Positions 30,787 through 41,159 of a DNA stretch of 64,000 nucleotides are shown piece by piece. This stretch comes from an uncultured Fidelibacterota bacterium (lineage in GTDB: Bacteria > Fidelibacterota > Marinisomatia > Marinisomatales > UBA1611). Where the stretch lies: positions 18,351 to 82,350 of the forward strand of contig CAJWLO010000004.1 of NCBI GenBank assembly GCA_913043235.1, read 5' to 3'. Numbering within the stretch: position 1 is the stretch's first letter; each line of letters starts with the position of its first letter. The position numbers and the translations under genes were made by a program. Under the pieces are notes generated by a model, which saw only the letters and a program-made list of their open reading frames with translations, was not told the DNA's origin and did not search any database.

Positions 30787-31947
30787 TTAGCCAAGAATAT
30801 TCTCAACTAGGTTAAGATAAATGGATGTTCCCACAGAAAGTGCTTTTTCATCCATATTAAAGTGGGAGCAATGGTGGGGAGTACTAAATTGGTTCTGCCC
30901 ATCGGGCGCAGAACCCACAAAGAAAAAACAACCAGGAATCTTTTGTAGATAATAAGAAAAGTCTTCACCACCCATGGATAAATAAGGTTCCCCTGCGCCT
31001 GAATCCACAACATCTTGTGCAGCTTTCAATACATTTCTAACTGGTTCGGCATAATTAATGGTCGGAGGATAACCTTTTTTATAATTAAATGTGATTTTAG
31101 CACCAAAAGACCTAGAAACGCCATCAATGACTTCTTCCATCCGCCGTCGTATCATAGAACGGTTTTCTTTGGTATAAGCCCTTGTCGTACCTGCCAGATA
31201 GACCTTATCCGCAATAATATTAAAATTATGTCCACCTTTGATCTTCCCAACAGTGATGACAGTGCTCTGCAATGGATTGGTATTCCTGCTGACAATCGTT
31301 TGCAAGGCTTGTATTAAATGAGCTGCTACAACCACGGCATCCACTGTCCCTTGGGGTGTAGCACCATGTCCACCAACCCCCTCGATAATGATATCGAACA
31401 AATCTGCTGCCGCCAAAACGGGTCCTTCTTTTACCCCAACTTCGCCCAAGGGTTGATAATTCCAAACATGAATTCCGTAAATCTCATCTACTCCTTCCAG
31501 ACAGCCATCTTGTATCATATATTGGGCACCGCCTCCGCCCTCTTCTGCAGGTTGAAAGATAAATCGAATTGAGCCAGACAGTGTATGGTCCATTTGAGAC
31601 AAAATTTTTGCCGCACCCAAAAGCATGGCCATATGGCCGTCATGACCACAAGCATGCATGACTCCATCGTGCTTCGATGAAAATGGTAGTCCGCTTGTTT
31701 CCTGAATTGGTAGTGCATCCATATCTGCTCTCAATGCGATGGTTGGCCCTTTACCAAACTTCAAATCTGCCGTAACACCTGTTTTGCCTACACCTGTTTT
31801 AGGTGACAAGCCAAACGATATAAGCGTTTCTGCAATGACACTGGCTGTGCGATGTTCCTTAAATCCTAATTCGGGGTATTGATGAAAATCTCTTCGCCAT
31901 TGAACTAGAATATCTTTAATAGCTTCAACTTCAGGTCTAACATTCAT
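30787..31947 (-). CDS. M20-family amidohydrolase
   Basis: RRDFHQYPELGFKEHRTA, ALRADMDALPIQE, HACGHDGHMAMLLGAAKIL. Confidence 0.93.
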   Translation of the reverse strand: MNVRPEVEAIKDILVQWRRDFHQYPELGFKEHRTASVIAETLISFGLSPKTGVGKTGVTADLKFGKGPTIALRADMDALPIQETSGLPFSSKHDGVMHACGHDGHMAMLLGAAKILSQMDHTLSGSIRFIFQPAEEGGGGAQYMIQDGCLEGVDEIYGIHVWNYQPLGEVGVKEGPVLAAADLFDIIIEGVGGHGATPQGTVDAVVVAAHLIQALQTIVSRNTNPLQSTVITVGKIKGGHNFNIIADKVYLAGTTRAYTKENRSMIRRRMEEVIDGVSRSFGAKITFNYKKGYPPTINYAEPVRNVLKAAQDVVDSGAGEPYLSMGGEDFSYYLQKIPGCFFFVGSAPDGQNQFSTPHHCSHFNMDEKALSVGTSIYLNLVENILG

Positions 31948-32022
31948 GATTTAAATCCTTTTAGAAATAGTTAAATTAATTAAGCTATATTTTATATTCA
32001 GTTAAACATCAACTAAATACTA

Positions 32023-33066
32023 TTATTTGGTTCTGGTTACCAACTGACCACACCCGGCATCAATTTCTACACCTTTACTCCAGCGAACCGTGACCGGGAA
32101 GGGCGCTTTTTCTAGTATAGACAGGAAAGATTGAATATTTTCATCTTTTGGCCGGACATAGTCTCTGCCGGTCTTATTATATGGAATAACATTCAATTTA
32201 CAATTAATAGATGAAAGCATTACCAACAAACGTTGGGCATCCTCAATTTTTTCGTTGATATCTTTCATGAGCACATATTCAAAGGTAACCCGAGTTTTAT
32301 TCTCTAAGGTATAATTTCGGGCTACTGAAATCAACTCATCCAATGGTTGTGTTGCGGAGATAGGCATTATCCTTATCCTCTGCTCCTGATTTGATGCATT
32401 TAAACTTATCGCCAGTTTATATTTATGTGCTTCAATACTGAATTGTTTTATTTTTGAGATAATACCAGCGGTGGAAATTGTAATCCGTTTTGACCCCATA
32501 TTTATTCCATCAGGATCATGAAGTAAATCTGCTGCTGCAATAACGTTTTTGTAATTTAAAAGTGGTTCACCCATGCCCATAAAAACCACATTGTTGATAG
32601 GACCAAAGCTTAATTTTTTAAGCTGGAGAAATTGATCTACAATTTCACCAATTGATAAATTCTGTACAAAACCCATTGTAGCTGTTGCACAGAAATCACA
32701 GTTTACAGCACAACCCACTTGTGTGGATAAGCAAATTGTGTTTCGACTCCCATCTTTCATCAAAACAGATTCTATTTGATTCCCATTCTGTAGCTGAAAA
32801 AGGAATTTTTTTGTCCGTTTAGAACCAGAATCAGATTGTGCAACCTGAATCAAAGGGTGTACAATTGCCGAATTTTTTACCTGATTACGAAACCGGGCAG
32901 GTAAATCCGTCATTTCATCAATTGTATCTTTTTTCTGGTGGTACAGCCAATCAAATAATTGTCTACCTCTATAAGATTGCTCACCCAAAGATACTGCAAA
33001 TGATTCCAGCTGTGTTTTGGACATCCCCACAAGGGCTTGATATTTAAGATTCTGGGAATGATTCAT
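32023..33066 (-). CDS. rlmN: 23S rRNA (adenine2503-C2)-methyltransferase
   Basis: STQVGCAVNCDFCATATMGFVQNLSIGEI; FMGMGEPLLNYKNV. Confidence 0.95.
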   Translation of the reverse strand: MNHSQNLKYQALVGMSKTQLESFAVSLGEQSYRGRQLFDWLYHQKKDTIDEMTDLPARFRNQVKNSAIVHPLIQVAQSDSGSKRTKKFLFQLQNGNQIESVLMKDGSRNTICLSTQVGCAVNCDFCATATMGFVQNLSIGEIVDQFLQLKKLSFGPINNVVFMGMGEPLLNYKNVIAAADLLHDPDGINMGSKRITISTAGIISKIKQFSIEAHKYKLAISLNASNQEQRIRIMPISATQPLDELISVARNYTLENKTRVTFEYVLMKDINEKIEDAQRLLVMLSSINCKLNVIPYNKTGRDYVRPKDENIQSFLSILEKAPFPVTVRWSKGVEIDAGCGQLVTRTK

Positions 33067-33234
33067 GATCAGGAATTTCTTATTTCCGCTACGATTCTAA
33101 AATGCCAAATATTTATTTAATTTTTTTATAATATGTAATTGATTTCAGTGTAGGTTAATCACTTTTACGGTGGATTGGAGTGCGGTAAGTTTTGCCCCAT
33201 TCACCCTGATAATACTAAACATAAAAACTTTTAT

Positions 33235-34230
33235 ATGACTGATACAACACAAGATCTTGTAATCCTTGATAAACTTAAAGATTCGCGAAATCAATTTTTC
33301 AACGAAATTGGTAAAGTGGTCATAGGACAGAGAAAAATTCTTGACCATATGCTTATCGCTCTATTATCCAAGGGCCATACTCTGCTTGTGGGTGTACCTG
33401 GTCTCGCTAAAACATTATTAATCAAATCTTTGGCGGATGTATTGGATTTATCTTTCAAACGTATTCAATTCACACCAGATTTGATGCCCAGCGATATAAC
33501 CGGCACAGAACTGATCGATATTGATCCTACTACTGATCAGAGGTCCTTCCGTTTTTATAAGGGACCGGTCTTTGGCAATATCATTTTGGCAGATGAGATC
33601 AATCGTACTCCTCCAAAAACCCAGGCAGCCCTGCTGGAAGCTATGCAGGAGCATAAAGTCACTGCTGCTGGTCATACCTACAATCTGGAAGAGCCTTTCT
33701 TTGTAATGGCCACCCAGAATCCCATTGAACAGGAAGGAACGTACCCGCTGCCAGAAGCACAGCTGGATCGCTTCATGTTTAACCTGAAGATTGATTATCC
33801 CACAATAGGTGAAGAAATAGAAATTGTTCAGAGTACCACTGCCAGTGAACCGTTTAAATTAGACAAAGTTATGTCAATTCATGAAATTTTATCCTATCAG
33901 AATCTGGTACTTCGCGTACCCATCGCAGAAAATGTGATTGAATTTGCCGTGAAATTGGTATCGGCCACACGATCAAAAAGTGAATTTTCGCCAGATTTTA
34001 TTCGACAGTGGGTAGACTGGGGTGCGGGCCCTCGGGCATCTCAATATCTTGTTTTAGGCGCAAAGGCAAAAGCTTTGTTGGATGGACGCCCTACCCCAGA
34101 CATCAATGATATTTGTGAACTGGCATTACCCGTTCTTCGTCATCGGGTTTTACCAAATTTTAATGCCGAAGCGGAAGGCATGAAAGTGGATGATATCCTT
34201 AACCAATTATTGGATCATTTCACAGTATAA
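33235..34230 (+). CDS. MoxR-family AAA+ ATPase
   Basis: VGVPGLAKTLLIKSLA, FTPDLMPSDITGTELI, LADEINRTPPKTQAALLEAMQE; ATG 33235 preferred over 33175. Confidence 0.93.
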   Translation: MTDTTQDLVILDKLKDSRNQFFNEIGKVVIGQRKILDHMLIALLSKGHTLLVGVPGLAKTLLIKSLADVLDLSFKRIQFTPDLMPSDITGTELIDIDPTTDQRSFRFYKGPVFGNIILADEINRTPPKTQAALLEAMQEHKVTAAGHTYNLEEPFFVMATQNPIEQEGTYPLPEAQLDRFMFNLKIDYPTIGEEIEIVQSTTASEPFKLDKVMSIHEILSYQNLVLRVPIAENVIEFAVKLVSATRSKSEFSPDFIRQWVDWGAGPRASQYLVLGAKAKALLDGRPTPDINDICELALPVLRHRVLPNFNAEAEGMKVDDILNQLLDHFTV

Positions 34231-34232
34231 AT

Positions 34233-35135
34233 ATGAGCCTAGAATCCGATAAAAGGAAATTCTTGCAACCGGAAACGGTGATTCTATTAAATTCTATGGC
34301 CCTGCGTGCCAAGATGATTGTAGAGGGCTATATTATTGGTCATCACCGCAGTCCCTATCATGGTTTCAGCGTGGAATTTGCTGAACACCGCGCTTATGGA
34401 TCTGGGGATGAAATCCGCCATATCGACTGGCGACTCTACGGTAAAACTGACCGTCTTTATGTTAAACGATATGAAGAGGAAACTAACCTCCGATCGTATC
34501 TGATACTGGATACAAGCCGTTCAATGCAGTATACAAGTGATAATATAACTAAGCTACAATATGGGAATTTTTTGGTCGCAGCATTGTCCTATTTAATGAT
34601 TAATCAACAGGATGCCGCTGGCCTAGTCCAGTTTGATGATAAACTTCGAAGTTTTATTCATCCCAGATCCACACCCAACCACTTGAACACAATTCTTTCC
34701 CGGCTCAATGACAAAACGGCGGGTAAGGACACTCAAATTGAACCAGTACTACATAAAATGGCGGAACGAATAAAAAAACGCGGATTGGTCGTATTGATCT
34801 CGGATTTGTTTGATGACCCGGAGAATGTCATGTCTGGCCTGAAGCACTTTCGCCATAATAAACAAGAGGTAATTGTATTTCATATTTTGGATCGTAAGGA
34901 AGTGGAATTTGATTTCAATAGCAGAACTAAGTTTCTAGATATGGAAACGGGAGATGAGATAACCACCGAACCTTGGCATATTCGATCCAATTATAATGAT
35001 CTCATCAAGGATTTGCAGAATTATTACCAGTCCGAATGCCGTCAGCACCGAATCGATTATTTTAGTCTGTTTACGGATCAAAACCTGGATACTGGCCTTT
35101 CGGAATATTTAAATAAACGGAAAAAAATGGGTTAA
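34233..35135 (+). CDS. DUF58 domain protein
   Basis: GHHRSPYHGFSVEFAEHRAYGSGDEIRHIDWRLYGKTDRLYVKRYEEE. Confidence 0.92.
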   Translation: MSLESDKRKFLQPETVILLNSMALRAKMIVEGYIIGHHRSPYHGFSVEFAEHRAYGSGDEIRHIDWRLYGKTDRLYVKRYEEETNLRSYLILDTSRSMQYTSDNITKLQYGNFLVAALSYLMINQQDAAGLVQFDDKLRSFIHPRSTPNHLNTILSRLNDKTAGKDTQIEPVLHKMAERIKKRGLVVLISDLFDDPENVMSGLKHFRHNKQEVIVFHILDRKEVEFDFNSRTKFLDMETGDEITTEPWHIRSNYNDLIKDLQNYYQSECRQHRIDYFSLFTDQNLDTGLSEYLNKRKKMG

Positions 35136-35141
35136 AATTTA

Positions 35142-36254
35142 TTATCCTCCATCGGCTACATCTCTTTTGTAGCGCAAAAGCTCCAACTGCTTTTTATATT
35201 TGGCAGTATTATCAATATCAACCATCATCACTGATTTTATTTTCTTTTCCGCTTTGCGATACCAACGGCTTGCTTCATTGGAATCTTTTTCAAACCCATC
35301 TTCACCGTTTAAGTATTTATCTCCCAATCCCTCATAGGAACCGGCAATGCCCAGAGCTGCTTCAAAATCTTCTTCATTTAAAAAATGTGCTTCTTCAAAA
35401 GCTTTTTCAGCTCCTTCATAATTCTGCATTTGAGTATGAATTACACCTAAATTAAAAAACAGGTCTGCTTTCACAATTCCATCTTCCTCATTGGCAATGG
35501 CATTTTCAAAAACCTGGATAGATTTTTCTTTATTTCCCATATCATAGTAAAGCGATGCCAGCTCCCGCAGGGCTTTGCTATTTGATGGATTGATGACTGT
35601 CGCTTTTTCGTATAAGGGCAGAATTTCCTCTGCTGTCCCTCCAACGCGGGCAATAATCTGTCCGGCAGCAAAATTGGCATCAAAACTTTCCGGGTTTTTG
35701 ATTACAGCTGTCAGGGCAGCATCTTTTGCCGCTTCCTTGTCCCCTAGGTCAAAATAACACTTGGCCAGCGTTGAATAAGTACTGGCATCAGAAGGTTTAA
35801 TTGCGACAGCATTCTGAAAATGCTCAATAGACTTTTCCAAGAATATTTTTTTATTCTCTGCATCTTTTTCAATTTTTTTAAACTGTTCAACTCCCTCATT
35901 AAATTGGTTAGCCCAATAATGCTCTTTGTAATTGTTAACTACTTCCTTCACCGGAAGAAATGTCCCTCGAACTTCTATGGTTTTTTCGGGGTTTAAATCC
36001 ATTGCTAAATCAAACAATTCAACCATTTTTACCCAATGTCCATTTTTAGCATGTATTTCCACTGCCATCACAACCGGTATCTCCGGATTATCAGGCTCTA
36101 CAGCCATTGCTTTGGGTAACCATTCAGCCGCTTTGGGAAAATCCTGCTGTTGTATGGCCAGTTTTGCTGTGGTGTATTCCTGACTGGAACAGGAAAAAAT
36201 TATCATAACTAATACTGTAATTATGGAAAGGAATTTTTTTTCTGTTTTTAACAT
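35142..36254 (-). CDS. TPR-repeat lipoprotein
   Basis: Signal peptide with lipobox IFSC; multiple TPRs. Confidence 0.8.
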   Translation of the reverse strand: MLKTEKKFLSIITVLVMIIFSCSSQEYTTAKLAIQQQDFPKAAEWLPKAMAVEPDNPEIPVVMAVEIHAKNGHWVKMVELFDLAMDLNPEKTIEVRGTFLPVKEVVNNYKEHYWANQFNEGVEQFKKIEKDAENKKIFLEKSIEHFQNAVAIKPSDASTYSTLAKCYFDLGDKEAAKDAALTAVIKNPESFDANFAAGQIIARVGGTAEEILPLYEKATVINPSNSKALRELASLYYDMGNKEKSIQVFENAIANEEDGIVKADLFFNLGVIHTQMQNYEGAEKAFEEAHFLNEEDFEAALGIAGSYEGLGDKYLNGEDGFEKDSNEASRWYRKAEKKIKSVMMVDIDNTAKYKKQLELLRYKRDVADGG

Positions 36255-36361
36255 ATTTTCCTCATTTAAACCAAATATTTATCTTCATTAAATTACCCGA
36301 ATTTTGTCTGTCATTTCAAGCGGTTGTAAAATCAGAATTTTGTTATCTAAAAATTTATAAT

Positions 36362-37336
36362 TTAAATCAGAGTTGATAGTTTCACCTCAGGGCGCGCACC
36401 ATAGTGGGAAATAATCTCTGAACTGGCAGTAGACCCATATGCACCGCACTCCTCCAGGGATTTTCCTTTTGCCAATCCAAATAAAAACCCGGCAGCATAT
36501 AAATCACCAGCTCCTGTTACATCTATGACATTTGGTACAGACTTCGCTTCAATTTCAATCACGGAATCATTATGAATGATTAAAGAGCCTTTCTCTCCGA
36601 TTGTAATTACAGCAATAATACCCAGAGACTTAGCATAGGTAATCGCTTTATCCATATTGGATGTTTCTGCCATAGATAAAATTTCATTTCTATTTGCAAA
36701 AATAATATCAACATCATTTTCAATAAGTTGTTTAAATGATTCACGATGACGGTCGATACAGAATTGATCAGAAAGGGTGAGTGCAATTTGTTGATGATCT
36801 GCTTTACACAAATCAATCATTTTTTTCATCGCCTTTTTGGCATTTTTATTATCCCATAAATACCCTTCCAGGTAGGCTATCTGATGGTTGGTAACATCCT
36901 CCTTTTTTATGTCATCAGGACCAATTAAAGTTCCCGCCCCTAAAAAAGTAGCCATTGTCCGGGTTCCATCTTTTTCCACAAATAATGTGCAACAACCAGT
37001 TGGTGTATTCTGGGATGTGTATCCTAAAGGAAACTTCAATCCCTCCCTTTTCATATCATCTATTAGAAACTGACCAAATGAATCATCTTTTATTTTGCCA
37101 ATAAAACTTCCATTACCTCCAAAGGAGGTAATGCCATACATTGAATTGCCAACCGATCCGCCACCAATCATTTTTTGAATGTTATAGGAATGATGGAGAA
37201 ATTCTTTTTTATCCTCATCAATAAGATTCATGGAATCCCGGATAAAAGCACTTTTTTCTATTTCTTCCTGTGTAGTATATACGATTGCATCTACCATCGC
37301 ATTTCCTATACCAATGATGTCAAGTCTGCTTTTCAT
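36362..37336 (-). CDS. PfkB-family carbohydrate/adenosine kinase
   Basis: IGIGNAMVDAIVY, GGSVGNSMYGITSFGG, DVTGAGDLYAAGFLFGLA. Confidence 0.88.
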   Translation of the reverse strand: MKSRLDIIGIGNAMVDAIVYTTQEEIEKSAFIRDSMNLIDEDKKEFLHHSYNIQKMIGGGSVGNSMYGITSFGGNGSFIGKIKDDSFGQFLIDDMKREGLKFPLGYTSQNTPTGCCTLFVEKDGTRTMATFLGAGTLIGPDDIKKEDVTNHQIAYLEGYLWDNKNAKKAMKKMIDLCKADHQQIALTLSDQFCIDRHRESFKQLIENDVDIIFANRNEILSMAETSNMDKAITYAKSLGIIAVITIGEKGSLIIHNDSVIEIEAKSVPNVIDVTGAGDLYAAGFLFGLAKGKSLEECGAYGSTASSEIISHYGARPEVKLSTLI

Positions 37337-37550
37337 ATTTTATTGTTATAAACCAAAGTTATTTTCGGAAAACATAGTTTGTGCCCATACTATCCAATAG
37401 CATAAAATTAAAAAGAAACATTTTAGACTAACATATATAACGCTTTATTTTACAGGTATCTTGCTACCATCTCAATGTGAATTTCGGGCTGATTTCTTAA
37501 TAATTTCTTATCTTGCCATAAAGTTTTATCAAAATGTATATTCAATACTT

Positions 37551-38324
37551 ATGACTGCGAAAACCTTTGCCATCATTACGGATATTCATTCCAATCTGGC
37601 GTCTCTGAACAAGGCTCTAGCCATTATTGAAGACCGGAAGCAAGTTAATCAAATGATTTGTCTTGGGGATTGTTTCTCCTTGGGTGCAGAACCTGAAAAA
37701 ATATTAGAGATACTTCAAAATTTCCCTGATTGCATATTTATCCGGGGAAATCATGATCGTTATTTGGTAGAAAAAATTTGGGAAGATGAATTACCTTCCC
37801 TGGAAGGTATGGATCCTTATGATCCAATATGCAAATCAATCGTTCAGAATGAAAAATGGACTGCAAAAAAGATTGGTGATGGAGGAATCCAATTCATCCA
37901 CAATATGAAAATAGCTCACAGGGAAATCATTGGAAGCACGCTAGTAGAATTTACTCACGCCTGGTATGAGCAGGATGATAAACCTCCAACCGTATCGGAG
38001 GCCCTCCATTGGCGAGACAATGTGATCAAGCAAAACCCGGAAGTGGAAAGAGTTGTTTTTGTGCATGGCCATGTACATGTTCCCAGATACCAAAAAATAG
38101 AAAACCTTACTATTCTGTGCCAAGGTGCTACAGGGTTGCCCTTTGATCTAGACAAACGGGGAGCTGTGGCATTTTTAACCATAAATGGGGATGTGGATTG
38201 GGATGTTGTTCGATACGAGTATGACCATCAATCAACTATAGACGGCCTACAGAAACGAAGACCCCCATTTTATGAGAACCTAACAAATACAATTGAATTC
38301 GCGGCTATTCGCAACGATCTTTAG
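37551..38324 (+). CDS. calcineurin-like metallophosphoesterase
   Basis: ITDIHSNLASLNKAL, CLGDCFSLG, IRGNHDRYL, VHGHVHVPRY; ATG 37551 preferred over 37461. Confidence 0.88.
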   Translation: MTAKTFAIITDIHSNLASLNKALAIIEDRKQVNQMICLGDCFSLGAEPEKILEILQNFPDCIFIRGNHDRYLVEKIWEDELPSLEGMDPYDPICKSIVQNEKWTAKKIGDGGIQFIHNMKIAHREIIGSTLVEFTHAWYEQDDKPPTVSEALHWRDNVIKQNPEVERVVFVHGHVHVPRYQKIENLTILCQGATGLPFDLDKRGAVAFLTINGDVDWDVVRYEYDHQSTIDGLQKRRPPFYENLTNTIEFAAIRNDL

Positions 38325-38377
38325 CCAATTATAATATTTATCGCAGTCGTAATTTGAGCGGCTGATTTCACTCCCCT

Positions 38378-39493
38378 ATGCCTTACTTTGATCATAGTGC
38401 AACTACGCCCGTTCATCCTGATGTTTTGGAATTAATGAAAACAACCCAACGGGATGTATACGGCAATCCTTCCAGTGTACATACCCAGGGCCGTAAATCA
38501 AAGTCCATTATAGAAAAAGCTCGAACACAACTAGCTGATGCAATTGGTGCAAAACCTGATCAGATAATTTTTACCAGCGGGGGAAGTGAATCAAATAATC
38601 AGGTATTGTGGTCTATGATAAATAGGAATATAAAACATATCATATCAACTGAGATCGAGCATCCTGCTATCTTGAATGTCCTGAGAGCCATGGAACAATT
38701 TGGTATAAATCACGATTGTATTTCTGTAGACCGTAATGGTATAATGAATTTTCATGAATTTGAGAACTCAATCCGGGAGACAACCGGACTTATTTCTGTC
38801 ATGCTGGCAAATAATGAAGTGGGAACCATACAGCCTGTAAAAAAAATTGTTAAAACAGCAAAACAAAAATCAATCCCAGTTCATACAGATGCGGTACAGT
38901 GTCTTGGGAAAATTCCCATCGATGTAGATGAACTGGGCATAGATTATCTTTCTCTTTCAGCACACAAGTTTTACGGCCCTAAAGGGTTGGGAATACTTTA
39001 TATTCGGGATAAGGAATCCATTTCGGCATTGATTATCGGCGGTGGACAGGAAATGGGGTTGCGAGCAGGAACAGAAAACATAGCATTAATTGCCGGAATG
39101 GGCCTCGCCGCAGAAATAGCCACAACAAATCTACATAGCCATGTTCACCATCTGAGGAACCTAGAAACTCAATTTAAAACAGGACTAAAACTATTTTTCC
39201 CCAATGCTATTTTTAATGGTGATGATATACGCAAACTGCCAGGTCTGATCAATGTGTCTTTTCCTGGATTCAAATCTGATATCATGATTGCCAAACTTGA
39301 TCGTGCCGGTATAGCAGTCTCCAGCGGCTCAGCCTGCGGTTCCGGAATTGTTAAACCCTCAGATATACTAAGGGCCATGGAAGTGGAAGATGAATTAAAT
39401 ATCTGCACTTTGCGCATCAGTTTTGGCCGTACAAATACTGCTGATGAAATAGCAAATCTTTTGTCTGAAATCAATTCCATTACTAAGTCCTGA
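38378..39493 (+). CDS. cysteine desulfurase (NifS/IscS family)
   Basis: YFDHSATTPVHPDVLELM, SLSAHKFYGPKGLGILYIR, SSGSACGSG. Confidence 0.93.
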   Translation: MPYFDHSATTPVHPDVLELMKTTQRDVYGNPSSVHTQGRKSKSIIEKARTQLADAIGAKPDQIIFTSGGSESNNQVLWSMINRNIKHIISTEIEHPAILNVLRAMEQFGINHDCISVDRNGIMNFHEFENSIRETTGLISVMLANNEVGTIQPVKKIVKTAKQKSIPVHTDAVQCLGKIPIDVDELGIDYLSLSAHKFYGPKGLGILYIRDKESISALIIGGGQEMGLRAGTENIALIAGMGLAAEIATTNLHSHVHHLRNLETQFKTGLKLFFPNAIFNGDDIRKLPGLINVSFPGFKSDIMIAKLDRAGIAVSSGSACGSGIVKPSDILRAMEVEDELNICTLRISFGRTNTADEIANLLSEINSITKS

Positions 39494-40566
39494 TGGAACA
39501 CGTAATAATCGGACTCAGTGGTGGTGTTGATAGTGCCGTGGCAGCCGCTCAAATTGTTCAACAAGGTTATAGCGCTGAAGGGTTATTCATGAAAAACTGG
39601 GAAGAAGATTCCCATTATTGCACATCAGAAGAAGATTACAAAGATGCCCTTCAAATCTGTGAATTACTTGGTATACCATTACGGTCTGTTAATTTTTCCA
39701 AAGAATATTGGGATAAGGTTTTTAAACATTTCCTAAATGAATATAAGCTTGGCCGCACTCCAAATCCCGATATCCTCTGCAATACAGAAATTAAATTCAA
39801 AACTTTTCTGGATTATGCAAAGGAAATGGGCGCAGATAAAATTGCCACCGGGCATTACGCACGAATCTTAAGGGACAATAAGTCGCTTAGGTTGGCCAGG
39901 GGTATTGATCAAAACAAAGACCAGAGTTATTTTTTATACAGGCTAAACCAGAAGCAGCTTTCCCAAGCCGTTTTCCCTATCGGTGACAGTGACAAAATGA
40001 CTGTACGCCAAAAAGCAAAGGAACTAGGGTTCCATAATCATTGCAAAAAAGATAGCACTGGAATTTGTTTTATTGGTGAGAGGCATTTTAAGGAATTTTT
40101 ACAGCGCTACCTGCCTGCACAACCGGGAGACATTATTAATGAGGAAGGGAAACACGTAGGTCAGCATGAAGGATTGATGTACTATACCATGGGCCAGCGT
40201 CAAGGTCTAGGAATTGGCGGTGGACACGGGACACTGGAAAAACCATGGTATGTTCTGGATAAAAACATCGAAAAAAATACCCTTATCGTCGGCCAAGGAA
40301 ACGATCACCCTGGTCTTTACCATCGATCATTAAGTTGTTCCCATATTCACTGGATTTCAGGGAAAATACCAGAATCAAAACTACTTTCTGCAAAAATTCG
40401 CTATCGGGCCCAAGATGCCCCTTGCAAAATTAAAATGACTTCAGAACAATCCATTTCTGTTGTGTTTGAGGAACCTCAATTTGCCATTGCACCTGGACAA
40501 TCAATTGTATTTTATGGGCAGGATATCTGCCTAGGCGGCGCGATTATTGATTCAAGATGGAATTAA
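39493..40566 (+). CDS. mnmA: tRNA-specific 2-thiouridylase
   Basis: GLSGGVDSAVAAAQIVQQGYSAEGLFMKNWEED; NPDILCNTEIKF; GHYARI; CFIGER. Confidence 0.95.
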   Translation: MEHVIIGLSGGVDSAVAAAQIVQQGYSAEGLFMKNWEEDSHYCTSEEDYKDALQICELLGIPLRSVNFSKEYWDKVFKHFLNEYKLGRTPNPDILCNTEIKFKTFLDYAKEMGADKIATGHYARILRDNKSLRLARGIDQNKDQSYFLYRLNQKQLSQAVFPIGDSDKMTVRQKAKELGFHNHCKKDSTGICFIGERHFKEFLQRYLPAQPGDIINEEGKHVGQHEGLMYYTMGQRQGLGIGGGHGTLEKPWYVLDKNIEKNTLIVGQGNDHPGLYHRSLSCSHIHWISGKIPESKLLSAKIRYRAQDAPCKIKMTSEQSISVVFEEPQFAIAPGQSIVFYGQDICLGGAIIDSRWN

Positions 40567-40634
40567 AAAATTTAAGAAAATGATTGTTCTTCTTTATTTT
40601 GGAACAAAGTCTTCCGTATTAAATTTGTTTATAT

Positions 40635-41159
40635 ATGAACACCTTAAATAAACAGATTCTTCAATTATTCATTTGTTCAAGCCTTCTTTTAGGCCAATTC
40701 AGAAATGATATACCAGTAAAATCATTACCTTCAAACCTGAATGGAGAATTGAGCAACATACAGGGATTGTCCTTATTTGACCCTGCTCGTTTTGATATCC
40801 AGCACGGCTTCACTATGAGCATGGCAAGTCTAGGCGGGCGTTCTTTTTCCATGACAGGATATACAAGTCATATCAGCTATTGGGCCTCAGATAACCTAGC
40901 GCTGAATGCAAAAATTATGCTATTTAATACTATGGAACCCTTTGCAAGAGAAAATGTGGGCGGCATGCAAAACCTTCAGTTAGCTTATGACGCCGGCATC
41001 ACTTTCAGGCCCACTGAGAATTCATTTCTTAGGTTTGAACTACGATCACATAATAGTCCTTATTACCAAAATAGCAACTATAACTTAAATCGGTTAGGTC
41101 ACTCACCTAATCAAAGGAATTCTTTTTATTTTTCCCCTGGACCAAGGATCCAGGATTAA
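40635..41159 (+). CDS. hypothetical exported protein
   Basis: ORF with signal peptide; beta-rich. Confidence 0.55.
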   Translation: MNTLNKQILQLFICSSLLLGQFRNDIPVKSLPSNLNGELSNIQGLSLFDPARFDIQHGFTMSMASLGGRSFSMTGYTSHISYWASDNLALNAKIMLFNTMEPFARENVGGMQNLQLAYDAGITFRPTENSFLRFELRSHNSPYYQNSNYNLNRLGHSPNQRNSFYFSPGPRIQD

